From assembly GCF_000725885.1 (NCBI RefSeq), contig NZ_JODR01000043.1:1-26396 (forward strand): a DNA stretch of 26,396 bases, given 5' to 3'. The position numbers were made by a program, and so were the translations under genes. Source of the DNA: Streptomyces albus subsp. albus. Its GTDB lineage: Bacteria; Actinomycetota; Actinomycetes; Streptomycetales; Streptomycetaceae. Below the pieces are notes generated by a model. It made no database searches and had not been told where the DNA came from. It saw only the letters and a program-made list of their open reading frames with translations. Shown one piece after another: positions 1 through 7,132 of the stretch. Every line of letters begins with the position of its first letter. Position 1 is the first letter of the stretch.

Positions 1-930
1 GTGGAGGGGTTCTTCGGGGTGGTCACGCAGGTGCCGGCTGAGAGCTGAGGCCTGTTCGCGCAGGGCTTGCGGCGACTTCGCCGACAACACCAACGGCACC
101 GCCACGTGAGCCCACGCAGGGGGCTCCGCCGACTCCGTACCGCGCACACCGCGGGGAGCCTCTTCGAGGATCACGTGCGCGTTCGTCCCGCTGATCCCGA
201 ACGAGGACACCCCGGCCCGCCGGGGACGGCCGGACGGCGCAGCCCACGTACGTGCCTCGGTGAGCAGCCGCACCGTCCCCGCCGACCAGTCCACCTGAGC
301 CGACGGCTGCTGGACGTGCAAGGTCGCCGGCATCGTCCGGTGGCGCAACGCCAGCACCGTCTTGATGAGCCCGGCGACACCGGCCGCCGCCTGGGTGTGG
401 CCGATGTTCGACTTCAACGACCCCAGCCACAACGGGCGTTCCGCATCCCGCTGCCGGCCGTAGGTCGCCAGCAGCGCTTGGGCTTCGATGGGGTCGCCGA
501 GGCGGGTGCCGGTGCCGTGTGCTTCGAGGAGGTCGATTTCGGCGGCGGGGGTGCGGGCGTTGTGGAGTGCGGCGTGGATGACGCGTTCTTGTGCGGGGCC
601 GCTGGGTGCGGTCAGGCCGTTGGAGGCGCCGTCCTGGTTGACGGCGCTGGGTGCAGGGCCACCAGCGAGGACGAACACGCGGTGTCCACCGTCACCGCCG
701 GCCCCTCCAGGCCGTAGAAGTAGGCGAGCCGGCCGGACACCACGCTGGAGGTGGTGCCCGTCATCACATAGCCCTCCAGGTCCGGCCGCGTCCGGCCCAG
801 CGGGGTCCCGTAGGGCAGGTGCATGACTCCGGCGAACACGCCGGTGCGGCTGCCGCGCAGGGTGTCCGCGGTGATACCGCTGTCCTCGACCGCCTCCCAC
901 GTCGTCTCCAGCAGCAGCCGCTGCTGCGGG
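1..930 (-). pseudogene. Remainder of the first-module ketosynthase, in two shifted frames with two internal deletions
   Basis: Reading on from the stop at 931, the KS resumes in a second frame at [10 protein letters not shown] (from 932) and runs to SSSLVALH (651). It includes the active-site Cys codon at 675-677 in TACSSS. It then jumps to a third frame from 648, beginning [12 protein letters not shown] and open to base 1. That part carries the His codons of EAHGTGT (517-519) and NIGH (397-399), then [12 protein letters not shown] and the start of a KS-AT linker. Compared with a standard KS, about 30 residues before DPQQR and about 75-80 after VALH are absent. All three catalytic residues survive. 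Either the gene is dead or the assembly lost two segments of a repetitive PKS. The gene continues beyond the window. Confidence 0.8.
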
Positions 931-3525
931 TCACGTGCCGGGCCGGGCCGGATCGGCGCTGTAGAGCTCCGCCAGGTCCCAGCCCCGGTCGGACGGGAAC
1001 CGCGTCACCGCGTCGCGGCCCTCGCGCACCAGCTCCCACAGATCGTCCGCGGAGCGCACACCCCCGGGCAGCCGGCAGGCCATGCCGACGATCGCGACCG
1101 GCTCGTGCGGCACCCCGGCGGCGGAATCCCCGCGTGTCGCGCCCTCCGCGCGGGGGCCGGGCGGCGGGGCCGCGGTGAGGGCGGCCGTGCGGGGGTCCGG
1201 CGCGGTGCCGAACAGCCGGCGGACGATCTCCCGCGCCAGCGCGCGGGGGGTGGGATGGTCGAAGAGGGCCGTCACCGGCAGCCGCAGCCCGGTCAGTTCC
1301 ACCAGACGGCGACGCACCCGTACGGCCCCGGCGGAGTCCAGCCCCAGCGACCGGAAGTCACGGTCGGGGTCCGCGGCTGCGGCCTCCCGGCCTTCCGGCC
1401 CGAGCGCGTCGGCCACCAACTGGACGGCCTGGTCCGCCCGCTCGTCGGGCCGGTGCCCGGTCAGCCGCGCACGCAGCGCGTCGGCGCCGTCCCCTTCCGC
1501 CCCGTCCCCTTCCCTCGTGTCCCGCTCGAACCGGTAGGGCGGCAGCGTCACCCGCGCCGCCGACGGGAGGACGGCACTCCAGTCGGGAGGGTCGGCGCCG
1601 TGCAACTGGGCCTCGGCCAGGGCGCGCACGTACCGTCCGGCTCCCGCGTCGTCGCGGCGCATGGTGTCGAGCACGACCACGTCCCGCTCCAGGTGCGCGG
1701 CCGTGTCCTCGATCGACATGGCCAGCACCGGGTGCGGGCTGATCTCCACGAACAGGCGGTGCCCTGCGGACAGCAGCCCGGCGACGACGTCGTGGAACCG
1801 GGCCGTCCCGCGCATCGCGCGGAACCAGTGGTCCGCGTCCAGGGCCGCGGCGTCCAGCGGGGCGGTCGTGGTGGACCCGTACACGGGTACCGTCGACCGG
1901 CGTGGCCGTACCACTGCCGCGCCCCGCACCAGAACGTCCCGGATGCGGTCCATGTGCGGGGAGTGGCCGGCGATGCCGACCGGCAGCCGCCGGGCCCGCA
2001 CGCCCCGCGCCGCCAGCCGGCCGAGCAGCTTAGTCGCGACGTCCCGGGTGCCGGAGACCACGGTGGAGCGCGGCCCGTTGACGACGGCGATCCCCAGGTC
2101 CAGGCCCTCCTCGGCCAGCAGCGCCTCGGTCTCGTCGGGGGTCAGGGCGACGGCCACCATGTCGCCCTGACCCTCGATGCGGGCCAGTGCCGTGCTGACC
2201 GCGGCGACCAGCCGGGCACCGTCCGTCAGGGACAGGCCGCCGGCCGCCGTCACCGCCGCGATCTCCCCGAAGCTGTGCCCCACCATCGCGGCGGGTGTCA
2301 TCCCGTGCGACCGCCACAGATGAGCGAGGGAGACCATGACGGAGAACAGCGCCGGCTGCACCAGCTCCACCCGGTCCAGCGGCCTTGCGCCGAAGAGCAG
2401 TTCGTCGGGATCCACGTCCAGCCAGGGGCGCAGGGCGCGGGCGCACTCGGCGAGCTTCTTGCGGAAGGCCGGTTCGGCCCGGGCGAGTTCGCCGGCCATG
2501 CCGGCCCACTGCGGGCCCTGGCCGGGGAAGACGAACACCGTGCGGGTGTCCGGTCCGGGCTCGGCCTGCACCACATCGTCGCCCGGGGCTCCTGCCGCCA
2601 GCGCGCGCAGTGCGGCGACGGCGGTGTCCCGGTCGCCGGCCGGCACCAGCGACCGGTGCGGCCACAGGGGGCGGGCACCGACCAGGGTGAAGGCCGTGTC
2701 GGTCAGGGAGATGTCCGGGTGGGCGACGAGATGGCCGGCGAGTGCCTCGGCGTAGGCGCGGACCCCGGCCCTGCTGCGGCCGGACACCAGCAGCGGCACC
2801 ACGCGCGGGAGGGGACGGTCGCGGCCGGCGGCCTGCCCGGCCCCGGCGTCTTCGGCCTGCGGCCCCTGTGCCCCGTGCGGCTCCGGCACCCCTTCCGATC
2901 CCGGCATCACCTGCTGTCCCGGAGCCATCTGCTGTCCCGGCGTCCCGGGTGGTTGCGTCGGCACCTGCGGCCCCGGCGTCCCCGGTGGCTGCCCCGGCAC
3001 CTGCGGCCCCGGCGTGACCTGCGGCTGCGACGTCACCGGCTGCTGCCCCGGCACCGCCTGCCGGCCCGATTTCGTCCGCCGAGCGCCCCCCGCCGCCGCC
3101 TCCCCGTCGGTGCCCGTTCCCCGGCGGAAGCGCGGCGACAGGGAGGACAGCCGTGCTGTCCGCTCCCGAGGGCCGCGGGGGAGTGGACCGTAGTGGCCGT
3201 CGTGGTGGCCCGCCCGCGCCAGGACGACCCCGGCTGCGGAGGACGGGTCGTGGAGGGCGACGGCGCGTGGACGCTCCGTCCGCAGACAGTCCTCCGCCGC
3301 GGCGAACAGCTCCTCCGCGCCGACAGCGCGGACCCGTACGCCGGGCAGCCCCTCCCACTCGGGCCGCTGCTGTGGCTGAGCCGCGAGGAAGACGACCAGC
3401 GGCGAGGCGGCGGACGGTGCGACGCCGGCGTCCTCGACGGCCCTCCAGACGGTTTCCGTAACCGTACGGAATTCCTCTCGGTGAGCGATACCGGCAACGA
3501 CGACATCACGAGTCTCTTCCGCCAT
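931..3525 (-). CDS. Type I modular PKS, loading module (AT-ACP) and start of first KS; reading frame breaks in the KS
   Basis: This is the starter-loading end of a modular polyketide synthase. The ATG at 3525 is chosen because GGGGAAG lies just upstream; a longer start at 3618 has no ribosome site. Residues 1-120 look like scraps of a ketosynthase, and 159-210 are a Pro/Gly/Gln-rich repeat. A KS-AT linker lies at about 240-320 and the acyltransferase at about 328-615, with nucleophile Ser418 in GHSFG and His521 in IAGHS. The ACP has its phosphopantetheine Ser731 in LGLDS. A ketosynthase begins at about 807 ([15 protein letters not shown]) and stops after residue 864. The Arg that normally binds the extender carboxylate is Val443, which fits a monocarboxylic starter. 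The frame ends at TGA (931-933), but KS coding continues downstream in other frames, so the protein is truncated unless the sequence is wrong here. Confidence 0.9.
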   Translation of the reverse strand: MAEETRDVVVAGIAHREEFRTVTETVWRAVEDAGVAPSAASPLVVFLAAQPQQRPEWEGLPGVRVRAVGAEELFAAAEDCLRTERPRAVALHDPSSAAGVVLARAGHHDGHYGPLPRGPRERTARLSSLSPRFRRGTGTDGEAAAGGARRTKSGRQAVPGQQPVTSQPQVTPGPQVPGQPPGTPGPQVPTQPPGTPGQQMAPGQQVMPGSEGVPEPHGAQGPQAEDAGAGQAAGRDRPLPRVVPLLVSGRSRAGVRAYAEALAGHLVAHPDISLTDTAFTLVGARPLWPHRSLVPAGDRDTAVAALRALAAGAPGDDVVQAEPGPDTRTVFVFPGQGPQWAGMAGELARAEPAFRKKLAECARALRPWLDVDPDELLFGARPLDRVELVQPALFSVMVSLAHLWRSHGMTPAAMVGHSFGEIAAVTAAGGLSLTDGARLVAAVSTALARIEGQGDMVAVALTPDETEALLAEEGLDLGIAVVNGPRSTVVSGTRDVATKLLGRLAARGVRARRLPVGIAGHSPHMDRIRDVLVRGAAVVRPRRSTVPVYGSTTTAPLDAAALDADHWFRAMRGTARFHDVVAGLLSAGHRLFVEISPHPVLAMSIEDTAAHLERDVVVLDTMRRDDAGAGRYVRALAEAQLHGADPPDWSAVLPSAARVTLPPYRFERDTREGDGAEGDGADALRARLTGHRPDERADQAVQLVADALGPEGREAAAADPDRDFRSLGLDSAGAVRVRRRLVELTGLRLPVTALFDHPTPRALAREIVRRLFGTAPDPRTAALTAAPPPGPRAEGATRGDSAAGVPHEPVAIVGMACRLPGGVRSADDLWELVREGRDAVTRFPSDRGWDLAELYSADPARPGT
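2941..3013 (-). repeat. 36-bp tandem repeat encoding a Pro-Gly-Gln linker
   Basis: Two adjacent 36-bp units encode [12 protein letters not shown] and [12 protein letters not shown] (residues 172-195 of the PKS). They lie within a longer Pro/Gln/Gly-rich stretch (residues 159-210) that includes further PGQQ units. The region is probably a flexible linker between the vestigial N-terminal segment and the KS-AT linker. Confidence 0.85.
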
Positions 3526-3608
3526 CAATGACTTCCCCAAGGCGCTGAAGCCCGACAGTGCACAGTTCCCCGGGAAGGGGCAATGGCCAGGAAAGCAAGA
3601 AGCCGAAG

Positions 3609-3645
3609 CCCCTGACACCCCTATGCGCCCCTACAGTGCCCCCTA
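3609..3645 (-). promoter_or_regulatory. Four AGGGG repeats upstream of the PKS; candidate operator array or G-quadruplex
   Basis: On the plus strand CCCCT(A) occurs at 3609-3613, 3618-3623, 3628-3633 and 3639-3645. On the PKS-sense strand this reads as four runs of at least four G separated by 5-7 nt. Near-helical spacing (9-11 bp) suits a direct-repeat activator site, and the G-runs also meet a G-quadruplex pattern. The repeats are 84-120 bp upstream of the PKS start codon. The rest of the 303-bp PKS/kinase intergenic region holds the palindrome at 3667 and a possible -10 (TAGCAT, 3706-3711) facing the kinase. Confidence 0.4.
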
Positions 3646-3666
3646 GCCGCTTCCGGTGTTTCCGCC

Positions 3667-3680
3667 GTTCCACGTGGAAC
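3667..3680. promoter_or_regulatory. Perfect 14-bp palindrome GTTCCACGTGGAAC between divergent PKS and kinase genes
   Basis: The 14 bases are perfectly self-complementary with a CACGTG core. It is about 25 bp upstream of the candidate -10 TAGCAT (3706-3711) facing the kinase, so its centre would lie near -44, a typical activator position. It differs at two symmetric positions from the actinobacterial ParB site as I recall it (GTTTCACGTGAAAC), so a chance or real parS-like role cannot be excluded. A cluster regulator site is equally possible. Confidence 0.5.
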
Positions 3681-3828
3681 AGGATCCGCACCGGCTGGTC
3701 TGCAATAGCATGGGCGAAGCCCGGGGCCGGAAAGGCACCCGGCCATGCGGAGCGTGCACCGGACCGGAGGCGCCCGGCCCGCGGTGTCCTGCCCCAAGAC
3801 GTGTCCGACAGCGAGACGAGGGAAGCGC

Positions 3829-4779
3829 ATGCCAGTTGTCGATCCGCTGCCGGCGGCTCCCACCCTCGGCCAACTGCCCCTGCATCACTGGGACGCCACG
3901 GACCTGACCGTGGTGCCGTGGCCCGAGGACATCTGGCAGACCGGCTACAACTCCCACACGTGGCTGCTCGAAGGCGCGCACGGCGGTGCCGGTGACCGCT
4001 GGGTGCTCAAGGCGGTGCCCAGGGAGCAGGCCGTCAAGTTCCGGTCCGGCCTGCGCGCCGCCGACCTGGTGGAACGCGCGGGTATCCCCGCCGGGGCACC
4101 CCGCAGGACCCGCACGGGCGGCCTCGTGGCCGAGGACGGGGACTGGTGCTGGGCGCTGCTGACGTTCGTCCCCGGCCGCCCCACCGACCTGACGGCCCCC
4201 GCCGAACTGGCCGCGGCCGGCCGGACGCTCGGCCACATCCACGCCGTCCTGCGCGGGGTGCCACCGCTGCCGCAGACCATGGTGTGGTCACAGATGGACT
4301 GGGTGCTGGAGGAACAGCCGTTCCTCGAAGGGCGCGAATGGATCACCCAGGCCCTCCGCGAGGGTTTCCAGGAGGCATCGGGAAAACTGTCGGAGGGAAT
4401 TCTCCACTGCGATCCGCGGCTCACGGAATTCCGTTTCGAGGGGGACCGGGTGGGACTCCTCGACTGGGGAGAAGTGATGCACGGGCCCCACGTCTTCGAC
4501 CTCGCGGGCACGCTGAGTTTCGTCGAGGACGACACCGATCCCGCGCCTTTTCTCACCGGATATCTGGAAACCTCGCCGGCCTCGGCCGAGGAATTGCGCC
4601 GTCTGCCCGCGATGCTCAAGGTGCGGGCCGCGATGGAGGGATGGATCTACGCGCGCCGCGAATACCACGGTGTCGCTCTGGGGCAGGGCGCCGAACACAC
4701 GAACGCCAGCCTCATCGAAAGGGCGCGTGAGAACGTCCGCGCGGCGGACGCGCTGTCCGCGGACTCCTATCTGCTCTGA
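3829..4779 (+). CDS. Aminoglycoside phosphotransferase (APH)-like kinase family protein
   Basis: This is a 316-residue protein of the APH/choline-kinase fold. The ATG at 3829 is preceded by GAGGGAAG; an upstream GTG-type start at 3745 lacks one. Visible motifs are the N-lobe lysine Lys61 in WVLKAVPRE, a Brenner-like loop His193-Cys-Asp195 (LHCDPRLTEFRF) and the metal-binding Asp212 in LLDWGE. The family's usual Asn five residues after the catalytic Asp is Glu200, and the Gly of HGD is Cys194. It starts an apparent two-gene transcript with the thioesterase (83 bp apart), divergent from the PKS. Family members phosphorylate hydroxyls of antibiotics or small metabolites, so self-resistance or tailoring is plausible. 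The substrate cannot be read from the sequence. Confidence 0.8.
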   Translation: MPVVDPLPAAPTLGQLPLHHWDATDLTVVPWPEDIWQTGYNSHTWLLEGAHGGAGDRWVLKAVPREQAVKFRSGLRAADLVERAGIPAGAPRRTRTGGLVAEDGDWCWALLTFVPGRPTDLTAPAELAAAGRTLGHIHAVLRGVPPLPQTMVWSQMDWVLEEQPFLEGREWITQALREGFQEASGKLSEGILHCDPRLTEFRFEGDRVGLLDWGEVMHGPHVFDLAGTLSFVEDDTDPAPFLTGYLETSPASAEELRRLPAMLKVRAAMEGWIYARREYHGVALGQGAEHTNASLIERARENVRAADALSADSYLL

Positions 4780-4862
4780 CCGCGTCCGGCCCGCGCCCCG
4801 CCGCCGACTCACCGTGCTGCCGGACCCGCCCGGCCGGCAGCCGGCTTGGAGGGGAACGACAG

Positions 4863-5666
4863 ATGACAGCCGCGCACACGCCGCAGCGCACACCCTGGCT
4901 CGTGCCCTACGCCACCCGCACGGCACCGGCCTACCGCATGGTGTGCTTCCCCCATGCCGGGGGCTCGGCCTCCTACTACCCCTGGCTGAGGGAGGCTGTG
5001 CCCGACGAGGGAGAGCTGTACTGCCTCCAGTACCCGGGACGGCAGGAGCGCCGCAGTGAGCCGCCCATCGAGGAGTTCCCCCGCATGGTCGCGGCGATCA
5101 CCCACATCCTGACCTCGACGTTCGGCGCGGAGCTGCCCCTGGTGCTGTACGGGCACAGTCTGGGTTCCGCCCTCGCGTTCGAGACGGCCCGCGAGCTGGA
5201 ACAGCGGCGCCGCACCGTTCTCGGCCTCATCGTCTCCGGCCGCCGCGCCCCCTGTGTGCGTCCCCGGCACCCGGTGGCGGATGCCCGCGACGACGAGAGC
5301 GTCCTCGCGGCCATGCGCAGATTGGGCGGCGTCGAACCGGCCGTGCTCGACGATCCCGACGTACGGGAGCTGATCCTGCCCGCCCTGCGCGCCGACTTCC
5401 GCCTCGCCGACACCTATGTGCCCGAACCGGGGGCGAGCGTCCGCGCCCCCCTCACGGTGCTGAACGGGAACGCCGACCCGCAGGTCTCGGCGGCAGAGGC
5501 CGCGGCCTGGCACCGGCACACCACGGGCGGCTGCGCGATCCACACCGTCGAGGGCGGCCACTTCTTCTTCCACACCGACCGCGCCGCCGTCCTCGCCCAC
5601 TTCACGGCCACCCTGCGGAAGCTGTCCGCCGGCACCCCGGACGGCAAACCCCCGCACACCGGCTGA
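4863..5666 (+). CDS. Type II thioesterase (alpha/beta hydrolase)
   Basis: This 267-residue stand-alone thioesterase is of the kind that edits PKS and NRPS assembly lines by removing stalled or wrong acyl groups from carrier proteins. Signature segments are CFPHAGGSASYYPWL near the N terminus, the nucleophile Ser99 in YGHSLGS, Asp205 in NGNADP and His233 in EGGHFFFH. These form an intact catalytic triad at the usual spacing for the family. A strong GGAGGGG site lies upstream of the ATG. It follows the kinase on the same strand and is next to the divergent PKS, which fits a proofreading role for that synthase. Its 3' end faces the convergent PurB-like gene across only 24 bp. Confidence 0.93.
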   Translation: MTAAHTPQRTPWLVPYATRTAPAYRMVCFPHAGGSASYYPWLREAVPDEGELYCLQYPGRQERRSEPPIEEFPRMVAAITHILTSTFGAELPLVLYGHSLGSALAFETARELEQRRRTVLGLIVSGRRAPCVRPRHPVADARDDESVLAAMRRLGGVEPAVLDDPDVRELILPALRADFRLADTYVPEPGASVRAPLTVLNGNADPQVSAAEAAAWHRHTTGGCAIHTVEGGHFFFHTDRAAVLAHFTATLRKLSAGTPDGKPPHTG

Positions 5667-5690
5667 CGGGCGGCGCACCCGCCGGGCACC

Positions 5691-6692
5691 TCACCCGCGC
5701 ACCGCCTGGCGGGGGACACCGAGCTGACGGGGAAACCCGAGCGCCCTCTCCACGGTGTTCAGCGTGGCGTCGGCGGCATAGCAGGCGCCCGGCAGGGCGA
5801 TGCGGCGGACGACGGAGCAGGACACGTCGCCCTCGTTCCACTGCTCACCGGCCAGCTGGGCGGCCATCGCGGTGTAGCCGCGCAGCAGTACCGCGAAGGA
5901 GCGCACCGGACCGCGGGTATCCCTCCCCTCGCCGGGGGCCGCCGGCACCAGTGAACCGGCCCTGGCCGCGAACTCCGACAGGGAGCTGAGCACCTCGTAG
6001 TCGAGGGAGCGGAAGTACAGCTGTCCGACGCTGCGCAGGACACGCGGGAAGCCGAGGTGCGCCGCGACGCGTTCCTCGATCCGCGCCAGGGCGGCACGGT
6101 CGCCGCCGAGCAGGTCCAGCATGTCCTGTGCCGTACCGACCGGTCCCTTGAGCCCGCGCAGGGGATAGCGCTCCAGCAGCGCGTCCAGCGCCGCAGCCGC
6201 CGAACCGAGCACGGCCCCGGAGGCGGCACCTCTCGTCTCAGCCCCGGCTGCCCGGGCCAGGGCAGCGGCCCGGCCCCGCAGATGACGCAGGGACATCCGC
6301 ACCCGCGTCTGCGCGATGTTGTCGGTGATGTCGCAGGACGTCAGCCCCTTGTGGATGTGCTGATGGCCGGCGAGGGCGTTGAACTCCTCGATACGGGCCT
6401 TGAGGTCGTGGCGGGTGGCGTGCTCACGGCGCCGGATCGAGGCCAGGTCCACACGGTCGACGGCCCGCGCGTAGTCCCTGAACACCTGGTCGGGCACCCG
6501 CAGCCCCTCGGCGTGCTGCGCCCGCAGCACGGTGAGCCACAGCCGTCGCTCCAGCACCACCTGGGTGCGCGGGGACCAGATGGCCGCAATCCGGGGGGAC
6601 GCGTACTCGCACGCCAGCACGTCGGGGCACGCGGTGTCCGCTGCGTCGGAGGACCGTGGCGCAGCAGGCTCGGCCGGGCGGGGCTCGGTCAT
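5691..6692 (-). CDS. Adenylosuccinate lyase (PurB)-like protein lacking catalytic loops and C-terminal domain
   Basis: This is a 333-residue relative of actinobacterial PurB, which is normally about 470-480 residues. The ATG at 6692 gives MTEPRPAEP with GGGAG upstream. Retained blocks are YASPRIAAIWSP (30-41), RHDLKARIEEFNALAGH (94-110), HKGLTSCDITDN (114-125), RYPLRGLKGPVGTAQDML (175-192), RSLDYEV (228-234) and AGEQWNEGDVSCSVVRR (281-297). The segment with the GRSHN catalytic histidine, expected before RYPLRG, is missing (about 23 residues). The SSAMPHKxN signature loop expected after SLSEF is also missing (about 23 residues). The protein ends where domain 3 should continue for about 150 residues. 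The frame stays open throughout. It probably cannot eliminate fumarate: a pseudoenzyme or a decaying gene. It is divergent from the PurA-like gene. Confidence 0.8.
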   Translation of the reverse strand: MTEPRPAEPAAPRSSDAADTACPDVLACEYASPRIAAIWSPRTQVVLERRLWLTVLRAQHAEGLRVPDQVFRDYARAVDRVDLASIRRREHATRHDLKARIEEFNALAGHQHIHKGLTSCDITDNIAQTRVRMSLRHLRGRAAALARAAGAETRGAASGAVLGSAAAALDALLERYPLRGLKGPVGTAQDMLDLLGGDRAALARIEERVAAHLGFPRVLRSVGQLYFRSLDYEVLSSLSEFAARAGSLVPAAPGEGRDTRGPVRSFAVLLRGYTAMAAQLAGEQWNEGDVSCSVVRRIALPGACYAADATLNTVERALGFPRQLGVPRQAVRG

Positions 6693-7132
6693 GGTCGTCT
6701 CACTCCCGGGCGGGGGCGCCGTCGGAGGGGCGGGGGATGCGGGCTGCGGACGTCCTGGACGGTCACCGGGCGGTGGCCGCGGTGACGGTCGGGGCATGCC
6801 CCTCGCCGGGGCGCCGGTATCCACTCACGCGAGTGGTGGCGGAGTACGGCCGCGCCCGGCGCGCTCCGCACGCGCCCCACGGACACGGTCGCACCCCGCG
6901 CGCCCCACGGTCGGGTGAACCCACGCGCCGGGGGAGTACCACGTCCCGGTGATGCGCAGACTCACCGCGTCATGTGTTGACCAACTGTTGACCTTCACGA
7001 CACGCGGGGCGGCGCCTCCTCCCGGCCACGGATGCCGGCCGGGCGACGCGGGCCGGCCCGGGCTCATACGGAGCCCACCCGCACGCACGTTCTCCCTCCC
7101 CATGCCTCTGCCGACCGGACTGTGGAGGTCCC
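6693..7132. promoter_or_regulatory. 440-bp divergent regulatory region between PurB-like and PurA-like genes
   Basis: No convincing gene is seen. The region contains a direct repeat TGTTGACC at 6974-6981 and 6985-6992 (11-bp period), which is the spacing used by SARP-type activators. It also has four G-runs on the plus strand at 6708-6736 (GGG, GGGGG, GGGG, GGGGG). A strong GGAGG precedes the PurA-like start. No clear -35/-10 pair was recognised. Confidence 0.45.

Noticed and set aside
823..3531. A 902-residue open frame on the plus strand opposite the PKS
   Set aside because: Low-complexity Arg/Pro/Gly-rich translation with no domain, mirror of GC-rich PKS codons; the minus strand shows clear AT, ACP and KS motifs.
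5667..5690. Terminator between the thioesterase and PurB-like genes
   Set aside because: Only a 5-bp stem (GGCGG/CCGCC) is visible in the 24-bp gap; too weak to call.
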